Source: Candidatus Culexmicrobium profundum (lineage in GTDB: Archaea > Thermoproteota > Methanomethylicia > Culexarchaeales > Culexmicrobiaceae). Taken from it: a stretch of 18,397 nt of DNA. The stretch lies in the NCBI GenBank assembly GCA_025061245.1, contig JANZKD010000019.1, forward strand, positions 1 to 18,397. The letters are read 5' to 3'. Numbering within the stretch: position 1 is the first letter of the stretch; each line of letters begins with the position of its first letter. Below the pieces are notes generated by a model, which did no database searches, had not been told where the DNA came from, and was given only the letters and a program-made list of their open reading frames with translations. Position numbers and translations under genes: made by a program. Of this stretch, positions 7,590-14,184 are shown piece by piece.

Positions 7590-7652
7590 CTTAACCAAGC
7601 ATAAAGGCGTAATTTACATTAACAATAAACACAGCCTATTAACTAGATAGAA

Positions 7653-8435
7653 ATGAAAAGCAAACAGGGCAAACAAAAAGACGAGTACTGGCTCCTAGGA
7701 AACCCGATTAGAAGAAAGATACTACTCCTACTAGCTGAAAGAAAATCAATGCAACCAACAAAACTAAAAGAAGAACTAAACATAAGCTATGGAACCCTAT
7801 ACTATCACCTAGAACTAATGGAAAAATACATTGAAAGAGAGAAGGACAAGAAAATAAAACTAAGCCCAGAAGGATGGAGAGCACTCACCCTAATAGAAGA
7901 AACAGAAACAATAAGAAAGCTAAAGCTTCACACAATAGTCAAATTATTTGAAAGCGAATCATACACGACAATAAGAATAATCATAGCCATAATAGTCCTA
8001 AGCAACTACATAACATTCGACTACCTCTACGGTCTAAGAACAAGCCTAATGCTAACCTTCGTAAAAAACAGGCTAATACCACTATACCTATCAATAGCCC
8101 ACGTCCTAGGAAACTGGCTGACCTTCTCAATCATAATCATAATATTAACAATGATCATCGCGCAAAGAAAACTAGGCTTAACAGAAATAATACACGTAAC
8201 CCTAAACCTAACAGTAGCAGTATCCCCAACACTAATATATCTATGGGCAATGAAGCTTCAAACCCAATTAGACCAGCAAATATACGTGATATCCCAAGCC
8301 CTAACCACAATTCTCCTAATAGCCATGCTAATAGGAACAATAAAAATTAGAAGTGAAAGAGCAGCCATAATCACACTGATAGCCATGTATAGCACAATCC
8401 TAATGCTCCAAGCCATAGCCATAATAATCTTTTAA
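7653..8435 (+). CDS. Membrane-anchored winged-helix (ArsR-like) transcriptional regulator
   Basis: In this 260-residue protein, residues 12-80 form a winged helix-turn-helix. They comprise LLGNPIRRKILLLLAE, then LKEELNISYGTLYYHLELM as helices 2-3, then an EREKDKKIKLSPEG wing, in the style of ArsR/PadR-type 'helix-turn-helix domain-containing' archaeal regulators. Residues about 105-260 hold four or five TM helices (about 107-125, 142-168, 178-199, 210-230, 236-260) separated by short loops. The DNA-binding domain must therefore work at the membrane's cytoplasmic face. No sensor domain is visible outside the membrane part. The next gene, 75 bases downstream on the same strand, encodes a surface protein, so regulation of or response to that protein is a reasonable inference. 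ATG 7653 is the first start after an in-frame stop; no strong ribosome site is seen. Confidence 0.78.
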   Translation: MKSKQGKQKDEYWLLGNPIRRKILLLLAERKSMQPTKLKEELNISYGTLYYHLELMEKYIEREKDKKIKLSPEGWRALTLIEETETIRKLKLHTIVKLFESESYTTIRIIIAIIVLSNYITFDYLYGLRTSLMLTFVKNRLIPLYLSIAHVLGNWLTFSIIIIILTMIIAQRKLGLTEIIHVTLNLTVAVSPTLIYLWAMKLQTQLDQQIYVISQALTTILLIAMLIGTIKIRSERAAIITLIAMYSTILMLQAIAIIIF

Positions 8436-8436
8436 C

Positions 8437-8487
8437 CTCGAAAAATTCGAGAAAACCTCGAAAAACATCGGAAAAATAAAGTTTTTC
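8437..8487 (+). promoter_or_regulatory. Palindrome cluster between the regulator and the surface-protein gene
   Basis: A perfect 6-base inverted repeat, CTCGAA-AAA-TTCGAG, lies at 8437-8451. CCTCGAAAAACATCGG (8456-8471) repeats its left half. GAAAAA-TAAAG-TTTTTC (8471-8487) is a second inverted repeat. The cluster lies immediately before the surface-protein start, and AAAATAAAG within it could act as a TATA box. It may be an operator for the upstream winged-helix protein, a terminator, or both. Confidence 0.45.
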
Positions 8488-8521
8488 TAACATCATGCAA
8501 GCTGAATAAGTGGCGATAGCC

Positions 8522-11140
8522 ATGAGGAAGAATATGATAGCAATACTCTTAACAATCCTAACATTAATTCCAACAATCACAGCCGCCTACCCAACGCTTC
8601 AATTAGAAAATGAAATCGGCATAAAACCATGGATAAAACCAGAATGGAAAACCATCAAAACAGACATTATAACCATCATATTCCCAGCAGGAGGAAGACA
8701 CCCAATATTCATATGGTACTACAATGAAGACAACACAACAATACACGTAGTACACTTCAAGGGCATATGGGAATACTTCACAGTCAACATGACAGAACTA
8801 ATTGAATTCAAGAGAAACCTAAACCTAACAGCACATCTACTCAACAGAACGACAATATCAAAACACCTAAACCACCTACAAAGAGAAATAGAAATACACC
8901 ATCAACTACAAATCCAACTGAACAAGACGCTGGAAATAATAATCACACAACAACCAGAAATAAGCAACATTACAAACATAATGAAAACAATACACGACGA
9001 AGTAAACCAAATGAGAAGCATGCATCAAGAAATAAGAAACCTCACAAAAACCATCAGAATGAAGCTACAAGAAATGTTCACACACCTCAACGAATTCAAC
9101 GAAACACTAGAAGACTTAAATGAAAGAAGCAGGCAACATGGATGTGACATAACTGAAAACATGAAGAGAATGCATGGCAGAATCAGAGAAGCACTAGGCA
9201 AACTAACAGAAAACCTACCCCAACTACTAGAACAACTAGAAGACGCCACCATACAGGTAACCAGAGAATTAAGCCATGAAATAAGCATCAAAATAAATGA
9301 AACAATATCAATAATAATAAACCTTGAAAACGAAATTTCAATTCTAAACCAAGTAATAAACACGTTCTTCCAACACATGCCAATGCCAAGCCACCTAAGA
9401 CAATCCCTAAACCTATGCCTAAATGAAACCAGCAGAATAATCCATGAAATAAGCAGAATGAAAGAGTTAACCCAAAACCTAAACACGGAAACCAAGGAAA
9501 TAACAATAAAACTAGAAGAAACCTCACACAAAATCAGAGAAGCAGAAGAAAAACTAGGCAAAATAGCCAATCAAATAAACATTACACACCAAAAAATAAA
9601 GGAAATCAAACTAAACGACACAGAAATACAAGCGATACTCAACATGACGTTAAATCTATCAATAAACACAACCCACACACTAAACCTATTGAAAGAGCTA
9701 AACTTAACATTAAACCTAAACGCAACCAAATGCACCGAAATATCAAACAAGATACAAGAAACAATAGAAAAAATAGCCAATGAAACAAATAGATGCAGAG
9801 AAAGAATCCATGAAAAAATACACAAAGCAAAACAATTTGAAGGAAGGATGAGGGAAAAAGTAAGAGAACTAAAAGAACTAATAAACATCTGGCACACAAC
9901 CTGGCATCCACCACTATTCCACTTCGCCTCAGGAATCTGGAATCTAACAAACATAGAAAACATAACAACATCAGAAGGAGAAATAATAGGGCTAACCTTC
10001 CTATACAAGCTAATTGAAGTTCCAAATCCACAATTCAAATTCCTGGAAAACAACCTAATGCTCAGATGCCGCTTCTACTATGTACCAGTGGAAGAAAAAG
10101 TAGACGATGTAACCTACACAGTCACAAGAGCAGAACTAAAAGTAGACTTCATCCTACAGAAATGGGAATGGATCCTAGACGACGTAAAACAACTACTAGA
10201 AGAACAATTCAACCTAACAATAAGCGGAGTGGAAGGATTAGCCCTATGGATAGACATAGCATCCCTCAACCTAACAAAACTAAAACAAATGGGAGAAACC
10301 ATCGAAAAGGCAGCAGTAGAAATAGAGAGAGCAGCATCAAAAGCCAGCATACTAACCAACATAAACGCAGTCGGAGAAGAAGTAAACGTCAACGTAAACG
10401 TCAAAGTTAATGCCACAAAAGAACTAGAAAAACCATTAACCATACCAAGAAGATTCGGAGTACCACTAAAACTAAAATTCATCTCAGAAGACACAACTCT
10501 AGGAGGCTTCTTCAAATTCATAAACACAGCAAAAACAACCTACCCCAACGGCACAGAAACAAACATCAGCGTAAAGGCAGCATACCTAGAGGCAGGAGGC
10601 TTCCTAAGAATCTACCTATGCTATCCATACTTTAATGAAGCAACCCTAGAACATGACCCAAGCATAGGCCTAGAAGTCAAAGAAGAGGCACCAATATACA
10701 CAATAGAAGTACCAAAAGGAGAAGAAGTAACACCTGAAAGCACATTAATGATAATGACACTAACCCCACTAACAACACAAATAACAGCAACCAAGGGAGA
10801 CACGGTAACAGTCAAAGTATCACTGAAAGACGCCCTAGGAACACCGGTAGAAGAAGCAAGCGTCCAAGTAAAATTGGCAGGGAAAACATACACAGCCACA
10901 AGCATAGGAAAAGGAGAATATGAAGCAAAAATACCCACAGGAGACCTAGAAGCAGGAGAATATGAAGCAGAAATATACGCTGAAAAAGAAGGCTACATCC
11001 TAACAGAAGAAACAATAACCATAGTAATATCACCAAGACATCTAGTAATAGGCATTGAAACCATAATAATAACAGCCATAGTAATAGGAGCAATAACCAC
11101 AGCAGTAATAGTAACAAGGAGAAAAATAACCAAACCCTAA
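8522..11140 (+). CDS. Large sequon-rich coiled-coil surface protein with Ig-like domain and C-terminal anchor
   Basis: This 872-residue protein has a signal peptide (MRKNM then a hydrophobic run to TITAA, residues 1-22), a short beta-rich segment (to about 85), a long heptad-like helical region (about 90-465) and a second globular part (about 470-740). After these come an Ig-like beta domain (about 750-838, with TATKGDTVTVKVSLKDALG and GEYEAKIPTGDLEAGEYEAE), one TM helix and the basic tail RRKITKP. By hand count it holds about 25 N-x-S/T sequons, concentrated in the coil, which suggests heavy N-glycosylation. Four cysteines lie in the coil. The layout resembles archaeal S-layer stalk or surface-anchor proteins, but I recognise no named family. 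ATG 8522 follows a weak GGCGAT site; GTG 8510 is an alternative. It is preceded by the membrane-bound regulator. Confidence 0.75.
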   Translation: MRKNMIAILLTILTLIPTITAAYPTLQLENEIGIKPWIKPEWKTIKTDIITIIFPAGGRHPIFIWYYNEDNTTIHVVHFKGIWEYFTVNMTELIEFKRNLNLTAHLLNRTTISKHLNHLQREIEIHHQLQIQLNKTLEIIITQQPEISNITNIMKTIHDEVNQMRSMHQEIRNLTKTIRMKLQEMFTHLNEFNETLEDLNERSRQHGCDITENMKRMHGRIREALGKLTENLPQLLEQLEDATIQVTRELSHEISIKINETISIIINLENEISILNQVINTFFQHMPMPSHLRQSLNLCLNETSRIIHEISRMKELTQNLNTETKEITIKLEETSHKIREAEEKLGKIANQINITHQKIKEIKLNDTEIQAILNMTLNLSINTTHTLNLLKELNLTLNLNATKCTEISNKIQETIEKIANETNRCRERIHEKIHKAKQFEGRMREKVRELKELINIWHTTWHPPLFHFASGIWNLTNIENITTSEGEIIGLTFLYKLIEVPNPQFKFLENNLMLRCRFYYVPVEEKVDDVTYTVTRAELKVDFILQKWEWILDDVKQLLEEQFNLTISGVEGLALWIDIASLNLTKLKQMGETIEKAAVEIERAASKASILTNINAVGEEVNVNVNVKVNATKELEKPLTIPRRFGVPLKLKFISEDTTLGGFFKFINTAKTTYPNGTETNISVKAAYLEAGGFLRIYLCYPYFNEATLEHDPSIGLEVKEEAPIYTIEVPKGEEVTPESTLMIMTLTPLTTQITATKGDTVTVKVSLKDALGTPVEEASVQVKLAGKTYTATSIGKGEYEAKIPTGDLEAGEYEAEIYAEKEGYILTEETITIVISPRHLVIGIETIIITAIVIGAITTAVIVTRRKITKP

Positions 11141-11151
11141 AACACCACACT

Positions 11152-11159
11152 TATTTTTT
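11152..11159 (+). terminator. Oligo-T terminator after the surface-protein gene
   Basis: TATTTTTT at 11152-11159 lies 12-19 bases past the stop codon, consistent with archaeal intrinsic termination at a T run. No hairpin is evident. Confidence 0.45.
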
Positions 11160-11209
11160 AGACATTCAAATACCCATATTAGATAACACAATCTAGGGAA
11201 GGGAAAACC

Positions 11210-11914
11210 TTGGGAAGATTCGAAGTAATGGCACTACTCCAAGCCGCAAGATATTACGTCCTATCAAAAGACATAAGAAAATCATTCTCCTTCGGATTAA
11301 ACAGAGCCATATTCTACGCCTGGGCCAAGAGAAGAGGAAGAATACAAATAAAGAAACCTAAAACCAAAACACTAAAACCAATCAAAATCACCAAAGAGAA
11401 AGAAAAAATAATGGTGTATGTGGGAGATGAAGGAGCCTTCATATCAGACAGAGGCTGGTTCACCATTGGAAAAACAGAGCAAAGACCAGAAGACTTTGAA
11501 AGACAAATAATAACAAGAATAAACACCATAATCCCCTTCGAAAAAGCATGGAAAGCAGCAATAGAATATGTAAGCAACTTCAGTAGGAGCACACTACTAG
11601 ACCAACAAAAATTCTATGAAAAAGTATACAAACCAGTAAGAGACAGCTTCCTCCAAAAAATAAAAGAAGAAGAAAAAACCACCAAGGAAACAACCCTAAC
11701 AAAATTCTTCAAAAAGCCAACCAGAGTTAAATTAAATTACATGGAAAACAGAAAACCATCGGAGAAAAATGAAGGCAACAGCAATAGCACATCCAATCCA
11801 AGGCCTAATAAAATATCACGGCCTAAAAGACCCAGAGTTAAGAATACCATTCCACGACAGCATCTCAGTATGCATAAAAGAACTAAAAACAACAACCACA
11901 GTAAAAGTAGATGA
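11210..11914 (+). CDS. Uncharacterised protein with C-terminal PCNA-interacting (PIP) box
   Basis: This 234-residue frame begins at TTG 11210 after GGGAAGGG. The N-terminal part (1-45) is helical, with ALLQAARYYVLS and SFGLNRAIFYAWAKRRG. A basic linker follows (about 42-66), then a compact alpha/beta stretch (67-150) and a charged tail. Residues 160-169, ETTLTKFFKK, fit a PIP box (Q/E-x-x-L-x-x-F-F), the peptide by which replication and repair proteins bind PCNA. It lies after a charged linker, where PIP boxes usually sit. I do not recognise the N-terminal domain. From about residue 187 the frame overlaps the next gene by 146 bases and becomes an N/R/K/P-rich sequence typical of a shifted frame. 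The functional protein may therefore end soon after the PIP box, with its stop lost or the 3' end misread. Confidence 0.62.
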   Translation: MGRFEVMALLQAARYYVLSKDIRKSFSFGLNRAIFYAWAKRRGRIQIKKPKTKTLKPIKITKEKEKIMVYVGDEGAFISDRGWFTIGKTEQRPEDFERQIITRINTIIPFEKAWKAAIEYVSNFSRSTLLDQQKFYEKVYKPVRDSFLQKIKEEEKTTKETTLTKFFKKPTRVKLNYMENRKPSEKNEGNSNSTSNPRPNKISRPKRPRVKNTIPRQHLSMHKRTKNNNHSKSR

Positions 11915-12734
11915 AAAACTAGATGAAAACATCATAATCATAAACGGAAGAAAAGTAAGGGGCCGAGAAAAAGCTAGAGTTGAAAGAGTCCTTAACGAAA
12001 TCAAAAAGAAAGCAGACTATAAGGGATACTTCAGAGTAATCTCTGAAAACAGCGTAAAGCTAGGCAAGGGACTAGGATTCTCAGCATCAGGATTCGCAGC
12101 ACTAGGACTGGCAGCATCCAAAGCCCTAAACTTAAAAATAGACTACATAACACTCTCCGAAATCGTCAGGCTAGGTGCAGGCTCTGCAACAAGAAGCCTA
12201 GCAGGAGGATTCTCCATATGGTACGCCAACAAAAACGGTCAATCCTACGCTGAACCATTAAAATATCCAAGCAACATAGACTTCGCAATGATAATCATAC
12301 CAATACAATCAGAGGTAAGAACAGATGAAGCACACTCAGAAGTCCTAAGCTCACCCCTCTTCAAAGCTAGGCTGAAAAGCATAGGAAAAATGATTGAAGA
12401 AATGAAAGCCGCCATAAAGAGGGGAGACACAGCAACCATAGGAAGACTGGCAGAAGAAGATACACTAAACCTCCACGCCACAACCATGACTGGGAAATCC
12501 CACATGATCCTATGGAAACCAGAAACCCTCAAAATAATCCACGAAGTAATAAAAATGAGAAAAAAGGGAATAGAGGCATGGTACTCCATAGACACAGGCC
12601 CCTCAGTCTTCATAAACACCTATCAATCAAACATAGAAAAAATAGCCAAAAGACTACGAGAGATAGGATTCACAAAAATCATAATCAGCCAAATAGGCGG
12701 AAAACCAAAAATAACTAATAAACACCTATTCTAA
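11769..12734 (+). CDS. GHMP-family phosphomevalonate/diphosphomevalonate decarboxylase
   Basis: This 321-residue protein belongs to the mevalonate-diphosphate decarboxylase family, which makes isopentenyl (di)phosphate by ATP-dependent decarboxylation. Key residues, by recalled yeast alignment, are K15 (in LIKYHG), S105 in GLGFSASGFAA, R142 in LGAGSATRSLAGG, and D275 in SIDTGPS. ENSVKLG and LNLHATT are also family signatures. The N-terminal motif AHPIQGLIKYHG differs from the APSNIALIKYWGKRD form of classical enzymes. I recall it from the haloarchaeal phosphomevalonate decarboxylase, which acts on the monophosphate ahead of isopentenyl phosphate kinase. Substrate is thus more likely phosphomevalonate, with moderate confidence. 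The conserved N-terminus supports ATG 11769, with GGAGA just upstream. It overlaps the PIP-box frame. It shares the mevalonate pathway with the HMG-CoA synthase 5 kb upstream. Confidence 0.85.
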   Translation: MKATAIAHPIQGLIKYHGLKDPELRIPFHDSISVCIKELKTTTTVKVDEKLDENIIIINGRKVRGREKARVERVLNEIKKKADYKGYFRVISENSVKLGKGLGFSASGFAALGLAASKALNLKIDYITLSEIVRLGAGSATRSLAGGFSIWYANKNGQSYAEPLKYPSNIDFAMIIIPIQSEVRTDEAHSEVLSSPLFKARLKSIGKMIEEMKAAIKRGDTATIGRLAEEDTLNLHATTMTGKSHMILWKPETLKIIHEVIKMRKKGIEAWYSIDTGPSVFINTYQSNIEKIAKRLREIGFTKIIISQIGGKPKITNKHLF

Positions 12735-12797
12735 CAAATCCACAACACAGCCAGGATAATTCTATTAAGCAAAAAAAGAAAGAAATGTATTTAGCAA

Positions 12798-13100
12798 CTA
12801 TACAGTCGATTTCAACAAATTATACATAATTACATAGAGATCTTTAGAGGGAGGAGCAAACTGAAGAACAGGTTTAACCTCAGTCTCCATCTTAGGAACA
12901 TTTTCCTCAAAGAACTTTTCAATAAGCTCTCCAGCCTCCTTCGACTTCGCTTCATAAATGCACCAAGCTTCAAGTTCACCTACATAGGAGGCACACAGAC
13001 AAAGATCCTTTGGAATACTTTGAATTGCCTTCAACACATCCTTGGAAACAACTAGATCATCTTCTCTTTTCCATTTATGTATAGCTATAAAAAAGGTCAT
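12798..13100 (-). CDS. Small uncharacterised alpha/beta protein
   Basis: This 100-residue soluble protein begins MTFFIAIHKWKRED and has alternating strands and helices, with LCLCASYVGELEAWCIYEA in the middle and QFAPPSKDLYVIMYNLLK at the end. The beta-alpha-beta-beta-alpha-beta rhythm suggests a ferredoxin-like or dimeric alpha-beta-barrel fold. Three cysteines lie near the centre (C34, C36, C47). I cannot name the family. The start is ATG 13100, with GAGG 8 bases upstream; GTG 13130 would sit upstream of the predicted transcription start (TATA at 13134-13141). No functional partner is evident in the neighbourhood. Confidence 0.7.
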   Translation of the reverse strand: MTFFIAIHKWKREDDLVVSKDVLKAIQSIPKDLCLCASYVGELEAWCIYEAKSKEAGELIEKFFEENVPKMETEVKPVLQFAPPSKDLYVIMYNLLKSTV

Positions 13101-13133
13101 TTTATTATCCTCAAGACCAGTTGTTGACACATC

Positions 13134-13141
13134 TATTTAAA
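13134..13141 (-). promoter_or_regulatory. TATA box for the small alpha/beta protein gene
   Basis: TTTAAATA on the minus strand lies about 34 bases before ATG 13100. It predicts transcription starting near 13112, which favours the ATG over the upstream GTG. Confidence 0.5.
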
Positions 13142-13198
13142 TCTTTACATAAAATAACAAAAATAAAATTTACAAAAATAAGTCAAAAAAATCAAAAA

Positions 13199-13919
13199 TT
13201 ACATCATCCTCAGAACCATTGAAATTATTAGAGCCGAATTACCAAAGAAGTGTAAAATCATACTAGGAATCAAAGACCTCGACCTCCTCCTAACCTCACC
13301 CAAAAGAACACCAATAAAAGATAAAATCAAAACAAAGACCAAAAGATTAGAGTAAACCTCAACAACCGATTCATTAAAATAAAACAATATTACTGAAGTG
13401 GGAAAATGCCAAAAACCCCAAGCGAAACCAGATAAAATAGAAGCATAAGAAACATCGAGGAAAGACAAATCCAAACACCCCTCAAAGACACTCTCCCCCC
13501 AGCAAACAGGTAACCCCTAAAGAGCAACTCTTCAAAAACCGGTCCAAATGACAGGGTGAAAATAGCAGTTGTAAAAAGTCTGAAGAGAGTGACCTCCCCT
13601 CTTATCTCTGTTGGAGATAGAGTCTCAACCACAAATATCAGCGAATAAAAAATTACGCCAAAGGCAAAAATAGCCATCACTGTCTTCGCGAAACAAATCT
13701 AACGCTAAACCCCAAATCCACCCATCCATAACCATAAACCCTACAGTTCAACCAAATCCAAAACAGCAGAAAAACAGCTAGAAAAATCCCCAACAAATCA
13801 ATTGGCTTCGCATAAGTCGTGGTGTTAAAGTAGCTTCCAGCATTAAAGAAAATCACCAAAACCTCACAGATCAAAACCGTTAAAGAGGAAATCTTTCTCT
13901 CAAAACTCAACAAGTTCAC
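13199..13919 (-). pseudogene. CPBP-family (CAAX-type) intramembrane metalloprotease, broken by two frameshifts
   Basis: Three consecutive minus-strand frames together make one CPBP protease. Frame one (13919 down to 13677) gives the N-terminal TM helices and ends GWVDLGFSVRFVSRRQ-stop. Frame two (readable from about 13690 as AKTVMAIFAFG to 13390) carries EELLFR (13516-13533), the glutamate motif. Frame three (about 13474 to 13199) carries AWGFWH (His at 13406-13408) and LHFFGN (His at 13250-13252). These are the three metal-site motifs of the family, which acts in CAAX processing or bacteriocin-type membrane proteolysis. Both shifts are in the same direction. The second lies near a run of six C (13495-13500; G on the coding strand), and one more base there would join frames two and three. 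It is either a recent pseudogene or a sequence error. Confidence 0.8.
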
Positions 13920-13945
13920 CCAACCTAGCTCACTTTAAATGTTTA

Positions 13946-13960
13946 TATATTTAAAATATT
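13946..13960 (-). promoter_or_regulatory. TATA box for the CPBP protease (pseudo)gene
   Basis: TTTAAATATATAAA-type sequence on the minus strand lies about 30-40 bases upstream of the GTG at 13919. GGGTGA lies between the two. The promoter looks intact even though the reading frame is broken. Confidence 0.5.
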
Positions 13961-14148
13961 TCAAACATCAAGGCTGCTACATGCCATCCAGAATGGATGA
14001 AAAACATACCTCCACCTCAAAATCTCCACTAAAGTGTTAAACTTCATAGTGAAAATAAAGCTTTTATAAACTCATTATTCACACCAGTCTTTCAAAAATC
14101 TGTTAACATGGCTTCAAATAATTATGAAATTTGGATACTATAATATCG
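13961..14148. other. Non-coding stretch between CPBP remnant and ATPase
   Basis: No convincing gene is seen on either strand here. The stretch is A+T-rich with scattered short T and A runs. No repeat array, tRNA fragment or hairpin is evident. Confidence 0.5.
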
Positions 14149-14164
14149 AAAAATTTAAATTTTT
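14149..14164 (+). promoter_or_regulatory. Palindromic TATA element upstream of the AAA ATPase
   Basis: AAAAATTTAAATTTTT is a perfect 16-base palindrome lying 20-35 bases before ATG 14185. This is TATA-box spacing for a leaderless transcript starting close to that ATG. Confidence 0.5.
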
Positions 14165-14184
14165 GGAAACTAAAATGTCCAAAT

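Noticed and set aside
9640..9740. Repetitive AACCTAAAC-like DNA
   Set aside because: It reflects repeated LNLT/LNLN codons in the coiled-coil region and not a DNA repeat element.
9025..10053. Long minus-strand open frames opposite the surface-protein gene
   Set aside because: They are Phe/Leu/Ser/Cys-rich mirror translations caused by few T-ending codons on the coding strand. They have no ribosome sites or recognisable motifs.
14131..14184. Upstream TTG start extending the ATPase by 18 residues
   Set aside because: The extension covers the palindromic TATA element and has no ribosome site. Similarity begins at the NNQNPWWK region after ATG 14185.
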